Assembly: GCA_020433785.1 (NCBI GenBank)
Contig: JAGRCC010000741.1
Span: 1 to 7,974 of the forward strand
Direction of reading: 5' to 3'
Source: Anaerolineae bacterium
GTDB lineage: Bacteria > Chloroflexota > Anaerolineae > 4572-78 > J111
Length of the DNA stretch: 7,974 bases
Part shown: positions 1-4,987 of the stretch, one piece after another
Position numbering within the stretch: the stretch's first letter is position 1
Layout of the letters: each line of letters starts with the position of its first letter
Position numbers and translations under genes: made by a program
Notes under the pieces: generated by a model
What the model was told of the DNA's origin: nothing
Seen by the model: only the letters and a program-made list of their open reading frames with translations
Database searches by the model: none

Positions 1-308
1 TGCCAGACAATAGCGTTATAGTAGGGTTTGCCGGTTTTCTTGTCCCAAACCACAGTGGTTTCGCGCTGGTTGGTGATGCCAACCGCCGCGATATCACTGG
101 CGCTAGCGTTCGCTCGCTCCATTGCGCCTTTGACGACATCAACGGTGCGATTCCAAACTTCCATCGGATCGTGCTCAACCCAGCCTGGTTTGGGATAAAT
201 TTGCTCATGTTCGAGTTGGTGTACGGCCACTACCTCACCGGCGTGGTTAAAAATCATACAGCGGGTACTTGTGGTCCCTTGATCGATTGAAGCAACATAT
301 TTTGCCAT
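1..308 (-). CDS. glpK: Glycerol kinase, N-terminal part (partial, runs off left edge)
   Basis: FGGY-family sugar kinase that phosphorylates glycerol with ATP to sn-glycerol 3-phosphate in the cytoplasm. Only the first 102 codons are present. The protein begins [20 protein letters not shown], with the phosphate-binding DQGTTSTR motif at about residues 9-16. It continues with [11 protein letters not shown] (about 46-56) and the strongly conserved [13 protein letters not shown] (about 79-91), the glycerol kinase signature region. The start is the ATG at 306-308, preceded by a good Shine-Dalgarno AAGGAG (minus strand, about 315-320). It is the fourth gene of a glpF-dhaK-dhaL-glpK run on the minus strand and lies 116 bp downstream of dhaL. 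That gap holds two small hairpins, so glpK may be partly uncoupled from dhaKL. The C-terminal ATPase half cannot be judged because it is outside the window. Confidence 0.95.
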   Translation of the reverse strand, partial: MAKYVASIDQGTTSTRCMIFNHAGEVVAVHQLEHEQIYPKPGWVEHDPMEVWNRTVDVVKGAMERANASASDIAAVGITNQRETTVVWDKKTGKPYYNAIVW

Positions 309-345
309 TATATTCTCCTTATCTACACTGATACTTATTAATATT

Positions 346-361
346 GTCACATCGTGGTGAC
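346..361. repeat. Short inverted repeat in the glpK leader
   Basis: The sequence shows GTCAC and GTGAC 5-bp arms around a 6-nt centre, 38 bp upstream of the glpK start. It could be a small RNA hairpin in the leader or a protein-binding dyad. The arms are short, so chance is a real alternative. No regulator can be named. Confidence 0.25.
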
Positions 362-381
362 TTAGTTAAATTAAAAGTCAG

Positions 382-406
382 GGGACAAACCTGAGATGGT
401 TGTCCC
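382..406 (-). terminator. Intergenic hairpin between dhaL and glpK (weak terminator or attenuator shape)
   Basis: Read on the minus strand, GGGACAA pairs with TTGTCCC (7 bp). Two further C-G pairs follow after a single bulged T, closing a 6-nt loop. The hairpin begins 19 bp after the dhaL stop codon. A T-rich but broken stretch follows (CTGACTTTTAATTT), so this is not a canonical strong terminator. It may reduce read-through into glpK, or protect the 3' end of the upstream message. The pairing is seen in the sequence; the role is inferred. Confidence 0.4.
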
Positions 407-424
407 AATCTTAAGTCGGATAAC

Positions 425-1054
425 CTATGACCAGAGTTCAGCAGCTTGTTTTAACATCAGATAAGTCGATGTTGCGCCGGGGTCTTGGTGACCTTTGCTG
501 CGTTCACCCAGATAGCTGGCTCGGCCCTTTCTGGCTTGAATCGGGATGGTGCTTTGCATGCCCTGTTCGGCCGCGGTCGCTCCTTTTTCCAGAATTTCCT
601 TTACCGTGGCGCCATTGGTTAAGGCTTCGTTCATGGCGGCTACAGCGGGTGTCCAGGCATCGACCATGGTTTTGTCGCCCACTTCCGCTTTACCACGCTG
701 GATGATGCCGGAGAAACCGGTTTCAAACAAGGCCACTACATCAGCCGGCTCCAGAGTTTCTTTGCCGGTCACAGCGCTGCTAGCTCGTAAAAAGAACGTG
801 CCATAAAGCGGGCCTGAGGCTCCCCCCACGGTTTTGATTAGGGTCATCGCTACGGTTTTCAACGCGTTACTAATATTATCAGGTGGGTTCTTCTCCAGTT
901 CAGCTTTGACGGCCGTAAAGCCCCGGTTCATGTTGATGCCGTGATCGGCGTCGCCAATAGCGGAGTCTAGCTTGGTCAGGTATTCTTTATTTTCGCTGTA
1001 AACTTGCTGTAGGGCCTCGATCCAGGCCAATAGATTATCTCGACTGACTGCCAT
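425..1054 (-). CDS. dhaL: Dihydroxyacetone kinase subunit DhaL (ADP-binding, DAK2 domain)
   Basis: DhaL is the nucleotide-binding subunit of dihydroxyacetone kinase and passes phosphate to the dihydroxyacetone held by DhaK. The 209 residues match the usual stand-alone length of about 210. The Mg-ADP site is intact: D30, D35 and D37 in LDSAIGDADHGINMNRGF. The nucleotide loop GGASGPLYGTFF (77-88), GDKTMVDAW (126-134), ARKGRASYLGERS (174-186) and DPGATS (191-196) follow. The start codon lies 3 bp after the dhaK stop. Its Shine-Dalgarno (GGGGAG, about 1063-1068) is inside the end of dhaK, so the two are very probably translationally coupled. In PEP-dependent systems DhaL keeps a bound ADP that is rephosphorylated by DhaM; no dhaM is in this window. 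The phosphoryl donor (PTS through DhaM, or ATP) therefore cannot be decided here. Confidence 0.95.
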   Translation of the reverse strand: MAVSRDNLLAWIEALQQVYSENKEYLTKLDSAIGDADHGINMNRGFTAVKAELEKNPPDNISNALKTVAMTLIKTVGGASGPLYGTFFLRASSAVTGKETLEPADVVALFETGFSGIIQRGKAEVGDKTMVDAWTPAVAAMNEALTNGATVKEILEKGATAAEQGMQSTIPIQARKGRASYLGERSKGHQDPGATSTYLMLKQAAELWS

Positions 1055-1057
1055 TGT

Positions 1058-2059
1058 TTATGCTCCCCAACGAAGTGCTGGTGTATGAACCGGCGCATCC
1101 CACAATTGGAGGAGTTCGTCGTCCGCTTTGAGCAGCGTGATCGAGCAGCCGGCCATTTCCAGTGAGGTGATGTAGTTCCCGACTAATTTACGGGCGATGG
1201 TAATCCCTTTGTCTTTCAAGAATTCATTCAATTCGTTGTAAATCAGATACAGTTCGATGAGCGGGGTGCCACCCATGCCGTTAACCATCGCGATGACGTT
1301 GTCGCCGCTGCTGAACGGCAGGTCTGACACAATCGCTTCGGCCATCATGCCGACGATCTCGTGGGCCGATTTGACGGCCATGCGCTCGCGGCCCGGTTCA
1401 CCGTGGATGCCGATGCCGATTTCCATTTCGTCATCGCCAATCTCAAAGGTGGGCTTGCCGGCCGCCGGCACGGTGCAGGAGGTCAGCGCCATACCCATCG
1501 AACGGGAATTGGTATTGACTTTACGGCACAGATCGGCCACGGCTTTAAGGTTATCGCCTCGTTCGGCGGCGGCGCCGCAAATCTTTTCGGCCAGGACGGT
1601 CGCGCCCACACCGCGGCGACCCGCCGTGTAGAGGCTGTCCTGGACAGCCACGTCATCATCGATGACCACGGCTTCCACATTAGTGCCTTCGGCTTGGGCC
1701 AGTTCGGCGGCCATTTCGAAGTTCATCACGTCGCCGGTGTAGTTTTTGACGATGTGCAAGACGCCCGCTCCGCCGTCGACCGCTTTGGTGGCGGCTTCCA
1801 TTTGATCAGGGGTGGGCGAGGTGAAGACATCGCCGGGGCAGGCGGCATCGAGCATGCCGACGCCAACAAAACCGCCGTGCATCGGTTCGTGGCCGCTGCC
1901 TCCGCCGGAGACAATGCCCACTTTGCCTTGCACCGGGGCGTCGGCCCGGACGACCACCGCTGGATCGTATTCAACCCTCACCAGGTCCGCATGAGCCGCG
2001 GCCAAGCCGGCTAATGACTCGCGGACAACGTCATCTACGTTGTTAATCAGTTTTTTCAT
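1058..2059 (-). CDS. dhaK: Dihydroxyacetone kinase substrate-binding subunit DhaK (DAK1 domain)
   Basis: DhaK binds dihydroxyacetone covalently as a hemiaminal on a histidine; DhaL then supplies the phosphate to give dihydroxyacetone phosphate. The length of 333 residues fits the stand-alone DhaK family. Catalytic residues line up with E. coli DhaK shifted by one. [15 protein letters not shown] (52-66) carries H57. [10 protein letters not shown] (105-114) carries D110. [11 protein letters not shown] (215-225) carries the substrate-binding H219. All are present, so this looks like an active kinase half rather than a DhaQ-like regulator, which lacks some of these. The start ATG at 2057-2059 has the Shine-Dalgarno AGAAAGGA 7 nt upstream. 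It sits 62 bp after glpF and 3 bp before dhaL on the same strand. Related DAK enzymes can use tetruloses, but glpF and glpK beside it favour dihydroxyacetone. Confidence 0.96.
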   Translation of the reverse strand: MKKLINNVDDVVRESLAGLAAAHADLVRVEYDPAVVVRADAPVQGKVGIVSGGGSGHEPMHGGFVGVGMLDAACPGDVFTSPTPDQMEAATKAVDGGAGVLHIVKNYTGDVMNFEMAAELAQAEGTNVEAVVIDDDVAVQDSLYTAGRRGVGATVLAEKICGAAAERGDNLKAVADLCRKVNTNSRSMGMALTSCTVPAAGKPTFEIGDDEMEIGIGIHGEPGRERMAVKSAHEIVGMMAEAIVSDLPFSSGDNVIAMVNGMGGTPLIELYLIYNELNEFLKDKGITIARKLVGNYITSLEMAGCSITLLKADDELLQLWDAPVHTPALRWGA

Positions 2060-2121
2060 CCTTCAATCCTTTCTTTAGAATAAAACAAAGCGTTTGTACT
2101 AAAGGGTTAAGTACTATTGAT

Positions 2122-2862
2122 TTAGCCGCCCCACATGGGCAGGAACAGGAATTGATAGAGCATACAGCCCAGAATACCGCCGATAATCGGCCCGACGACA
2201 GGGATCCAGGAGTACTCCCAATCTGAACTGCCTTTACCGGGAATGGGGAGAACCGCGTGGGCAATCCGTGGCCCCAGATCACGAGCGGGGTTAATTGCGT
2301 AACCGGTCGGCCCGCCAAGTGACAGACCAATACTGAAAACCAGAATACCGACCAAATATGGCGTAATACCACTGCCGAGGCCGTTATTAGCGTTGGTAAT
2401 ACCCAACACCCCTATTAATAACATGGCCGTACCGATAATTTCAGTAATCAGGTTCATTGGGGTATTGCGAATCGCCGGGCCGGTGGAGAAGACAGCTAAC
2501 TTGAGGCCGGGATCATCGGTGGCTTTGAAGTGGTCATAGTAGGCAATGAATACCAGCACTGCGCCCAGGAAGGCCCCAATAAATTGCCCGATAATGTACA
2601 GGAAAGCAGAGCCAACATCGAGCGACCCAATCGAAACCAAACCAATCGTTACTGCCGGATTAATGTGCGCGCCACTGACCCAACCGGTTATGTACACGGC
2701 TACCGCCACGGCGAAACCCCAGCCAGCGGTTATGACAATCCAGGCGCCACCACCGCCGCCGCCTTCACCTTTATTTTTACTCAATACCACGTTAGCAACG
2801 ACGCCATCCCCTAACAGGATCAGGATCATTGTGCCGACCAGTTCGGCCATTAAAAGGTTCAT
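2122..2862 (-). CDS. glpF: Glycerol uptake facilitator (MIP-family aquaglyceroporin)
   Basis: Inner-membrane channel of the MIP family for passive glycerol uptake. The 246-residue protein has the expected hydrophobic segments (roughly 3-25, 40-62, 83-107, 136-157, 166-187, 217-240) and both pore half-helices: GAHINPAVT (NPA at 68-70) and GYAINPARDLGPR (NPA at 191-193). The Asp right after the second NPAR (D195) is typical of glycerol facilitators rather than water-only aquaporins. The overall pattern (WIVIT, GHIxNPAVTIGL-like, GKGSSDW) resembles Firmicutes-type GlpF. It is the first gene of the minus-strand glycerol operon. The start ATG at 2860-2862 has the Shine-Dalgarno GAGGGAG (2871-2877) 8 nt upstream. 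One oddity is a run of six glycines (34-39) in the loop after the first helix. Trapped glycerol is passed to GlpK, encoded three genes downstream. Confidence 0.95.
   Translation of the reverse strand: MNLLMAELVGTMILILLGDGVVANVVLSKNKGEGGGGGGAWIVITAGWGFAVAVAVYITGWVSGAHINPAVTIGLVSIGSLDVGSAFLYIIGQFIGAFLGAVLVFIAYYDHFKATDDPGLKLAVFSTGPAIRNTPMNLITEIIGTAMLLIGVLGITNANNGLGSGITPYLVGILVFSIGLSLGGPTGYAINPARDLGPRIAHAVLPIPGKGSSDWEYSWIPVVGPIIGGILGCMLYQFLFLPMWGG
2743..2769 (-). repeat. GGN-repeat coding six consecutive glycines in the GlpF first loop
   Basis: A simple GGC/GGT codon run encodes GEGGGGGGA at about residues 32-40 of GlpF, between the first and second membrane helices. Typical relatives have a short polar loop here. 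The run of near-identical triplets is a site where replication slippage could change loop length without shifting frame. No functional effect is claimed. Confidence 0.5.
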
Positions 2863-2913
2863 TATATATTCTCCCTCGAATTCGGAAATTTATTTAAGTT
2901 TCGTCTGTGATTT

Positions 2914-2933
2914 TCTCTTCAAATCAAAAGAGA
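2914..2933 (-). repeat. Small hairpin in the glpF leader
   Basis: TCTCTT and AAGAGA form a 6-bp stem around an 8-nt loop, 51 to 71 bp upstream of the glpF start and downstream of the candidate -10 box. It could be a leader hairpin or a binding site. The stem is AT-rich and short, so the support is weak. Confidence 0.25.
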
Positions 2934-2965
2934 GTTCGTGTTTCCTTGAATATTTAACGGCCTAA

Positions 2966-2971
2966 AGTATA
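2966..2971 (-). promoter_or_regulatory. Candidate -10 box for the glpF-dhaK-dhaL-glpK operon
   Basis: Minus-strand TATACT lies in TTATTATACTTTAGG. It would place transcription start near 2959 and give a leader of just under 100 nt. The hexamer at the right distance upstream (around CTAAAT) is a poor -35. A better TTAACA (2995-3000) is 23 bp away, which is too far. An activator-dependent promoter would fit, but the call rests on the -10 only. Confidence 0.3.
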
Positions 2972-2986
2972 ATAAGGGTGAGTGGG

Positions 2987-3136
2987 CTATTTAGTGTTAA
3001 AAATAAATAACACGAAATGCCCCACCACTTCCAGGGGATACCACCTTACGGCCAAGTTTGCTGGTATCTCCTTTTTTCTTTTGGCCTGATCATACTGTCT
3101 GGTTAGCCGTATGTCAGGGGGGGAACGAATAATCAC
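2987..3136 (-). CDS. Possible small protein of 49 residues, GTG start, unknown function
   Basis: I do not recognise this protein. A strong Shine-Dalgarno (TTTTGGAGGAAAAC on the minus strand) lies 6 nt before a GTG at 3134-3136. The frame stays open for 49 codons to a TAG at 2987-2989. The product is basic in its first half (DIRLTRQYDQAKRKKEIP) and hydrophobic near the end (LEVVGHFVLFIFNTK). That could be a short membrane-facing tail, though it is too short for a confident helix call. The frame also opens further upstream to an ATG at 3199, but the GTG has the far better ribosome binding site. It lies between the 54-bp palindrome and glpF, 124 bp upstream of glpF on the same strand. It could be a leader peptide, a small protein, the worn remnant of a larger gene, or chance. 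Two hairpins lie within its coding sequence. Confidence 0.3.
   Translation of the reverse strand: MIIRSPPDIRLTRQYDQAKRKKEIPANLAVRWYPLEVVGHFVLFIFNTK
3033..3082 (+). terminator. Plus-strand hairpin followed by a T run (terminator shape)
   Basis: AGGGGATACCA (3033-3043) pairs with TGGTATCTCCT (3062-3072) over 11 bp with one G-U pair. The loop is 18 nt, and TTTTTTCTTTT follows directly. This has the shape of an intrinsic terminator on the plus strand. No plus-strand gene is visible upstream (glpF runs the other way), so it would end an unannotated or antisense transcript. The large loop lowers confidence. On the minus strand the same bases lie within the small ORF. Confidence 0.4.
3085..3118. 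repeat. Imperfect inverted repeat
   Basis: CCTGA-TC-ATAC on the left pairs with GTAT-G-TCAGG on the right (5 and 4 bp separated by a small internal loop) around a central 13-nt loop. It follows the terminator-like hairpin by a few bases. It could be part of a structured RNA or the worn end of a mobile element; neither can be shown from the sequence alone. Confidence 0.25.
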
Positions 3137-3210
3137 GTTTTCCTCCAAAAAATTTGATGTTTTGTAACGTAGAGTTAAGAAAACCGTTATCTGGACCATT
3201 TTAGAAAAAC

Positions 3211-3264
3211 AAAAAAGGCACAGGGTGACTCAAAATATATTTTGAGTCACCCTGTGCCTTTTTT
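3211..3264. terminator. Perfect 54-bp palindrome, bidirectional intrinsic terminator
   Basis: The two 27-nt arms are exact reverse complements with no spacer. The GC-rich part (GGCACAGGGTGACTC) is followed inward by AAAATA/TATTTT, and outward by six A on the left and six T on the right. Read on either strand it gives a very stable hairpin followed by a T run, the classical form of a bidirectional rho-independent terminator. Symmetry ends exactly at 3211 and 3264. Its position is odd: the neighbouring genes diverge from this region, so no annotated gene points into it except possible unannotated transcripts. It may insulate the two sides, or be a dispersed repeat copy. Confidence 0.8.
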
Positions 3265-3447
3265 AGGGATTGGACCAATGCAAAAACAACTTTGATTATA
3301 AAAAACAGTTACAATCATTTCAGCGGTAAGCATCACGACCTCGTCGTTAAGTATCGTAGCCATTGCTTACTGATATCTTGGCCTGGACAAGCAGCTAGTA
3401 GTGATGATGAGAATGGTTACTTAGGGTGCGCCTTTAATAGGGTTTGG

Positions 3448-3484
3448 ACAAATGTTCAGAGAAGACGTTGGATTGAACATTTGT
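3448..3484. repeat. 11-bp perfect inverted repeat
   Basis: ACAAATGTTCA (3448-3458) and TGAACATTTGT (3474-3484) are exact reverse complements separated by 15 bp. It could be a two-site operator with a centre-to-centre distance of 26 bp, an RNA hairpin, or a mobile-element end. A T run (3496-3501) follows only 11 bp later, too far for a standard terminator. Eleven exact pairs at this distance in about 1 kb is unlikely but not impossible by chance. Confidence 0.45.
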
Positions 3485-3625
3485 TAGTATATCGGTTTTT
3501 TCGACGTTGTCAAATGTGGCGTTGAGGTATTTGCTTACCCATGAGTCACTTTAAAACACCAAAAAGCGGCGTCAAGAAATTAGCCACTAGGTTGAACTAT
3601 GCATAATCCTGTCTGTGTTGATAAA

Positions 3626-3640
3626 GCACCCCCGTGGTGC
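3626..3640. repeat. Small GC-rich hairpin
   Basis: GCACC and GGTGC form a 5-bp stem around CCCGT within AT-rich sequence. There is no proper T run on either side. Weak terminator or chance. Confidence 0.2.
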
Positions 3641-3734
3641 TAATTTAGATTGATAGGTGTTTGATAAAATTTTAGAAGATCAAGCTGTTGGGGAAAGACT
3701 TAACTACAAAATGATATTCGATATATAGCGACAA

Positions 3735-3758
3735 TATAATACTATGATCATATTATTA
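3735..3758 (+). promoter_or_regulatory. Near-palindrome overlapping a consensus -10 box (possible operator)
   Basis: A 22-bp sequence at 3737-3758 is symmetric except for one pair: TAATA and TATTA flank a perfect TATGATCATA core, with C/T opposite each other. It overlaps a perfect TATAAT (3735-3740). An 18-bp spacer leads back to ATGATA, a 4-of-6 match to a -35 box. A dimeric repressor bound here would block that promoter. It is about 55 bp upstream of the main thioredoxin promoter. The local sequence is very AT-rich, which makes both palindromes and TATAAT easier to find by chance. Confidence 0.35.
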
Positions 3759-3813
3759 AGTCAAAAACGGTTAGGAAAGTTTTATAAGGATATTAATCTG
3801 GCCTCGTTAAATG

Positions 3814-3842
3814 TTGACACACATCAAGGAGCGGAGTATAGT
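3814..3842 (+). promoter_or_regulatory. Near-consensus sigma-70 type promoter of the thioredoxin gene
   Basis: TTGACA (3814-3819) is a perfect -35 box, followed after exactly 17 bp by TATAGT (3837-3842), a 5-of-6 match to the -10 box. Transcription should begin near 3849 and give a leader of about 25 nt that contains the Shine-Dalgarno GGAGG (3859-3863). Confidence 0.75.
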
Positions 3843-3874
3843 TGTAACAAATTCAATTGGAGGAACTGGTCACA

Positions 3875-4213
3875 ATGGCCTCGCTGATAGATGTAACCGA
3901 CAATAGTTTTGATGCCCAGGTGCTTAAAAGTGATATCCTGGTTATTGCCGATTTTTGGGCGGAGTGGTGTGTCCCTTGCCAAGCACTTGAACCTCTGTTA
4001 GAGGATATTGCCAATCGTTATCCCGGACAGGTCAAAACGGTTAAGGTCAATATCGACGAATGCCCGGTTGTTACTTCCAACTACGAAGTATTGATTTTGC
4101 CCACGCTCATTCTCTTTCACAACGGCGTTGTGGTCGAGCGCATGGACAGCGATAAAGCTAAATCCGCTCTCAAAGACCGCGTTGACTTCTTTCTGCGTGA
4201 ATTTGCTCGGTAG
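3875..4213 (+). CDS. Small thioredoxin-family protein with WCVPC active site
   Basis: Cytoplasmic single-domain thioredoxin-fold protein of 112 residues, close to the usual 105-110, likely a disulfide reductase. The active site is FWAEWCVPCQ, with C32 and C35. The cis-proline loop is LILPTLILF (P76), and FHNGVVVERM (81-90) matches the end of the fold. The classical WCGPC has Val in place of Gly. The Gly normally found just before the cis-proline (GIPT) is Leu, so its redox potential or partner may differ from housekeeping TrxA. There is no signal peptide. The ATG at 3875 is chosen because GGAGG lies 11 nt upstream; an in-frame TTG at 3857 would place the start on top of that Shine-Dalgarno. 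It stands alone behind its own promoter and converges on the acetyltransferase gene 24 bp away. No thioredoxin reductase is nearby. Confidence 0.9.
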   Translation: MASLIDVTDNSFDAQVLKSDILVIADFWAEWCVPCQALEPLLEDIANRYPGQVKTVKVNIDECPVVTSNYEVLILPTLILFHNGVVVERMDSDKAKSALKDRVDFFLREFAR

Positions 4214-4237
4214 TCGACCTAACCCGGCCGGCCACCT

Positions 4238-4852
4238 TCAACTTGGGAGAGGCTTGACCATTTCATAATAGCCTCGATGGCCGGTCAGCATGGCCAAAAT
4301 GTGGCTTGACTGCTGTCGTTTCAATTCAAACCCCAGTTTGTGATAGACCTCAATCGCCGCCGCATTATCACAGACGACATTCAGACTAATTTGTTTCGCC
4401 GCTTCAATCGCGGCTACCTGCTCGGCGTGTTGTATAAGTCGGCGAGCCAGGCCGCGGCCGCGCCAGGTCGCGGCGATGGCTAACATTTCGATATAAACCT
4501 CGTTCGCCTCTACCCGACGGCGATTATCAACCAAACTCATTTTGAGAAAACTCCAGGCTGACTCCCAGCTACTTTGGTGAAGATGTAACGCATGCCACAG
4601 CCATCGACCCCCATGGAAATGCGTGGACGACGGCAACTTTAGGGCGATAAACCCGACAACCTCGTCTGAGGTCTCGGCTACGGTGGTCGCTCGAAGATGA
4701 TGTTCGCTTAATCGCAAATAATCATACAGGATTGGCTCAGCTTTAACCCCCAAAATTGGACCAAACTTATCCGGAAATGTACTCGCCCATAAATGAGCAA
4801 TTGCGGCTGTATCCACCTGCGTCGCTGCACGGATAATCACCGGCTTAATCAT
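4238..4852 (-). CDS. GNAT-family N-acetyltransferase
   Basis: Cytoplasmic acetyl-CoA-dependent acyltransferase of the GNAT fold; the substrate is unknown. With the start at 4850-4852 the protein is 204 residues and begins MIKPVIIRAATQVD, the usual first strand. The acetyl-CoA pyrophosphate-binding motif is EMLAIAATWRGRGLARRL (about 122-139, R-G-R-G-L-A). It is followed by LNVVCDNAAAIEVYHKLGFE (about 157-176), the conserved motif B region with the Tyr and the K-LGFE ending. Alternative in-frame ATGs lie at 4858 and 4867, and an open frame extends to 4906. The innermost ATG has GGGGG about 8 nt upstream and gives the best family fit. It is convergent with the thioredoxin gene and divergent from the DHH fusion gene. 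The RimI-like pattern suggests acetylation of an amine on a small molecule or protein N-terminus, but this is not resolved. Confidence 0.85.
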   Translation of the reverse strand: MIKPVIIRAATQVDTAAIAHLWASTFPDKFGPILGVKAEPILYDYLRLSEHHLRATTVAETSDEVVGFIALKLPSSTHFHGGRWLWHALHLHQSSWESAWSFLKMSLVDNRRRVEANEVYIEMLAIAATWRGRGLARRLIQHAEQVAAIEAAKQISLNVVCDNAAAIEVYHKLGFELKRQQSSHILAMLTGHRGYYEMVKPLPS

Positions 4853-4902
4853 CTCCATTTCCCCCATTTCCTCACCTGCTCTAACCAAATTCCCCCAACC
4901 CC

Positions 4903-4974
4903 ACAAACGCTACAAACGCTACAAACGCTACGAACTCCACAAATTCCATAAACTCTAAAAACGCCAAAAACATG
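4903..4974. repeat. 9-bp minisatellite between divergent genes
   Basis: Eight contiguous 9-bp units: three exact ACAAACGCT copies (4903-4929), then diverging copies ACGAACTCC, ACAAATTCC, ATAAACTCT, AAAAACGCC, AAAAACATG. The pattern is A-rich in the first half of each unit and pyrimidine-rich in the second. It fills the space between the acetyltransferase and the DHH fusion promoter, and covers the position where a -35 box of the latter would lie. Unit decay increases towards the promoter. Confidence 0.8.
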
Positions 4975-4981
4975 GTATACT
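4973..4981 (+). promoter_or_regulatory. Extended -10 promoter for a leaderless message
   Basis: TGG-TATACT (4973-4981) is a perfect TGn extension plus a 5-of-6 -10 hexamer. It ends 6 bp before the ATG at 4988. Normal spacing puts the first transcribed base at or within a base or two of the start codon, so the message would have no leader. In agreement, no Shine-Dalgarno lies before this ATG. No -35 box is visible at the expected place, which is occupied by the 9-bp repeats; extended -10 promoters need none. Confidence 0.65.
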
Positions 4982-4987
4982 CTAGCT

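Larger units (their letters stand above)
3265..3810. other. Non-coding stretch upstream of the thioredoxin gene
   Basis: About 550 bp with no gene I can support. An open frame at 3292-3525 (77 codons, plus strand) has no ribosome binding site, no recognisable motif and an unconvincing composition. The stretch is clearly richer in A and T than the flanking genes. It contains an 11-bp inverted repeat (3448-3484), a small GC-rich hairpin (3626-3640, GCACC/GGTGC) and a near-palindrome overlapping a TATAAT (3735-3758), listed separately where worthwhile. It may be a decayed gene region or a regulatory region. Confidence 0.5.

Noticed and set aside
1361..2014. Open frame of 217 codons on the plus strand opposite dhaK
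   Set aside because: It mirrors the codon pattern of dhaK, is rich in His, Gly and Asp as expected of a reverse-strand shadow, and has no ribosome binding site of its own. dhaK is certain in the same place.
2096..2114. GTACT/AGTAC hairpin between glpF and dhaK
   Set aside because: It has only 5 AT-rich pairs and no T run; too weak to call a terminator or processing site.
2043..2372. Open frame of 109 codons on the minus strand overlapping the end of glpF
   Set aside because: It lies in another frame of glpF and its leader to dhaK; glpF is certain from its NPA motifs.
3292..3525. Open frame of 77 codons on the plus strand in the intergenic region
   Set aside because: It has no Shine-Dalgarno, no recognisable motif, and overlaps an inverted repeat. 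An open frame of this length is common by chance.
2863..3874. Intact insertion sequence or transposase
   Set aside because: No transposase motif, no matching terminal repeats and no target duplication could be found. The inverted repeats here differ from one another.
3857..4213. TTG start at 3857 for the thioredoxin gene
   Set aside because: That TTG is part of the Shine-Dalgarno region of the ATG at 3875, and the added residues are not part of the thioredoxin fold.
4238..4906. Longest form of the acetyltransferase (222 residues)
   Set aside because: The first 18 residues (MWGWGNLVRAGEEMGEME) are low-complexity and unlike the GNAT start; a later ATG has a better fit.
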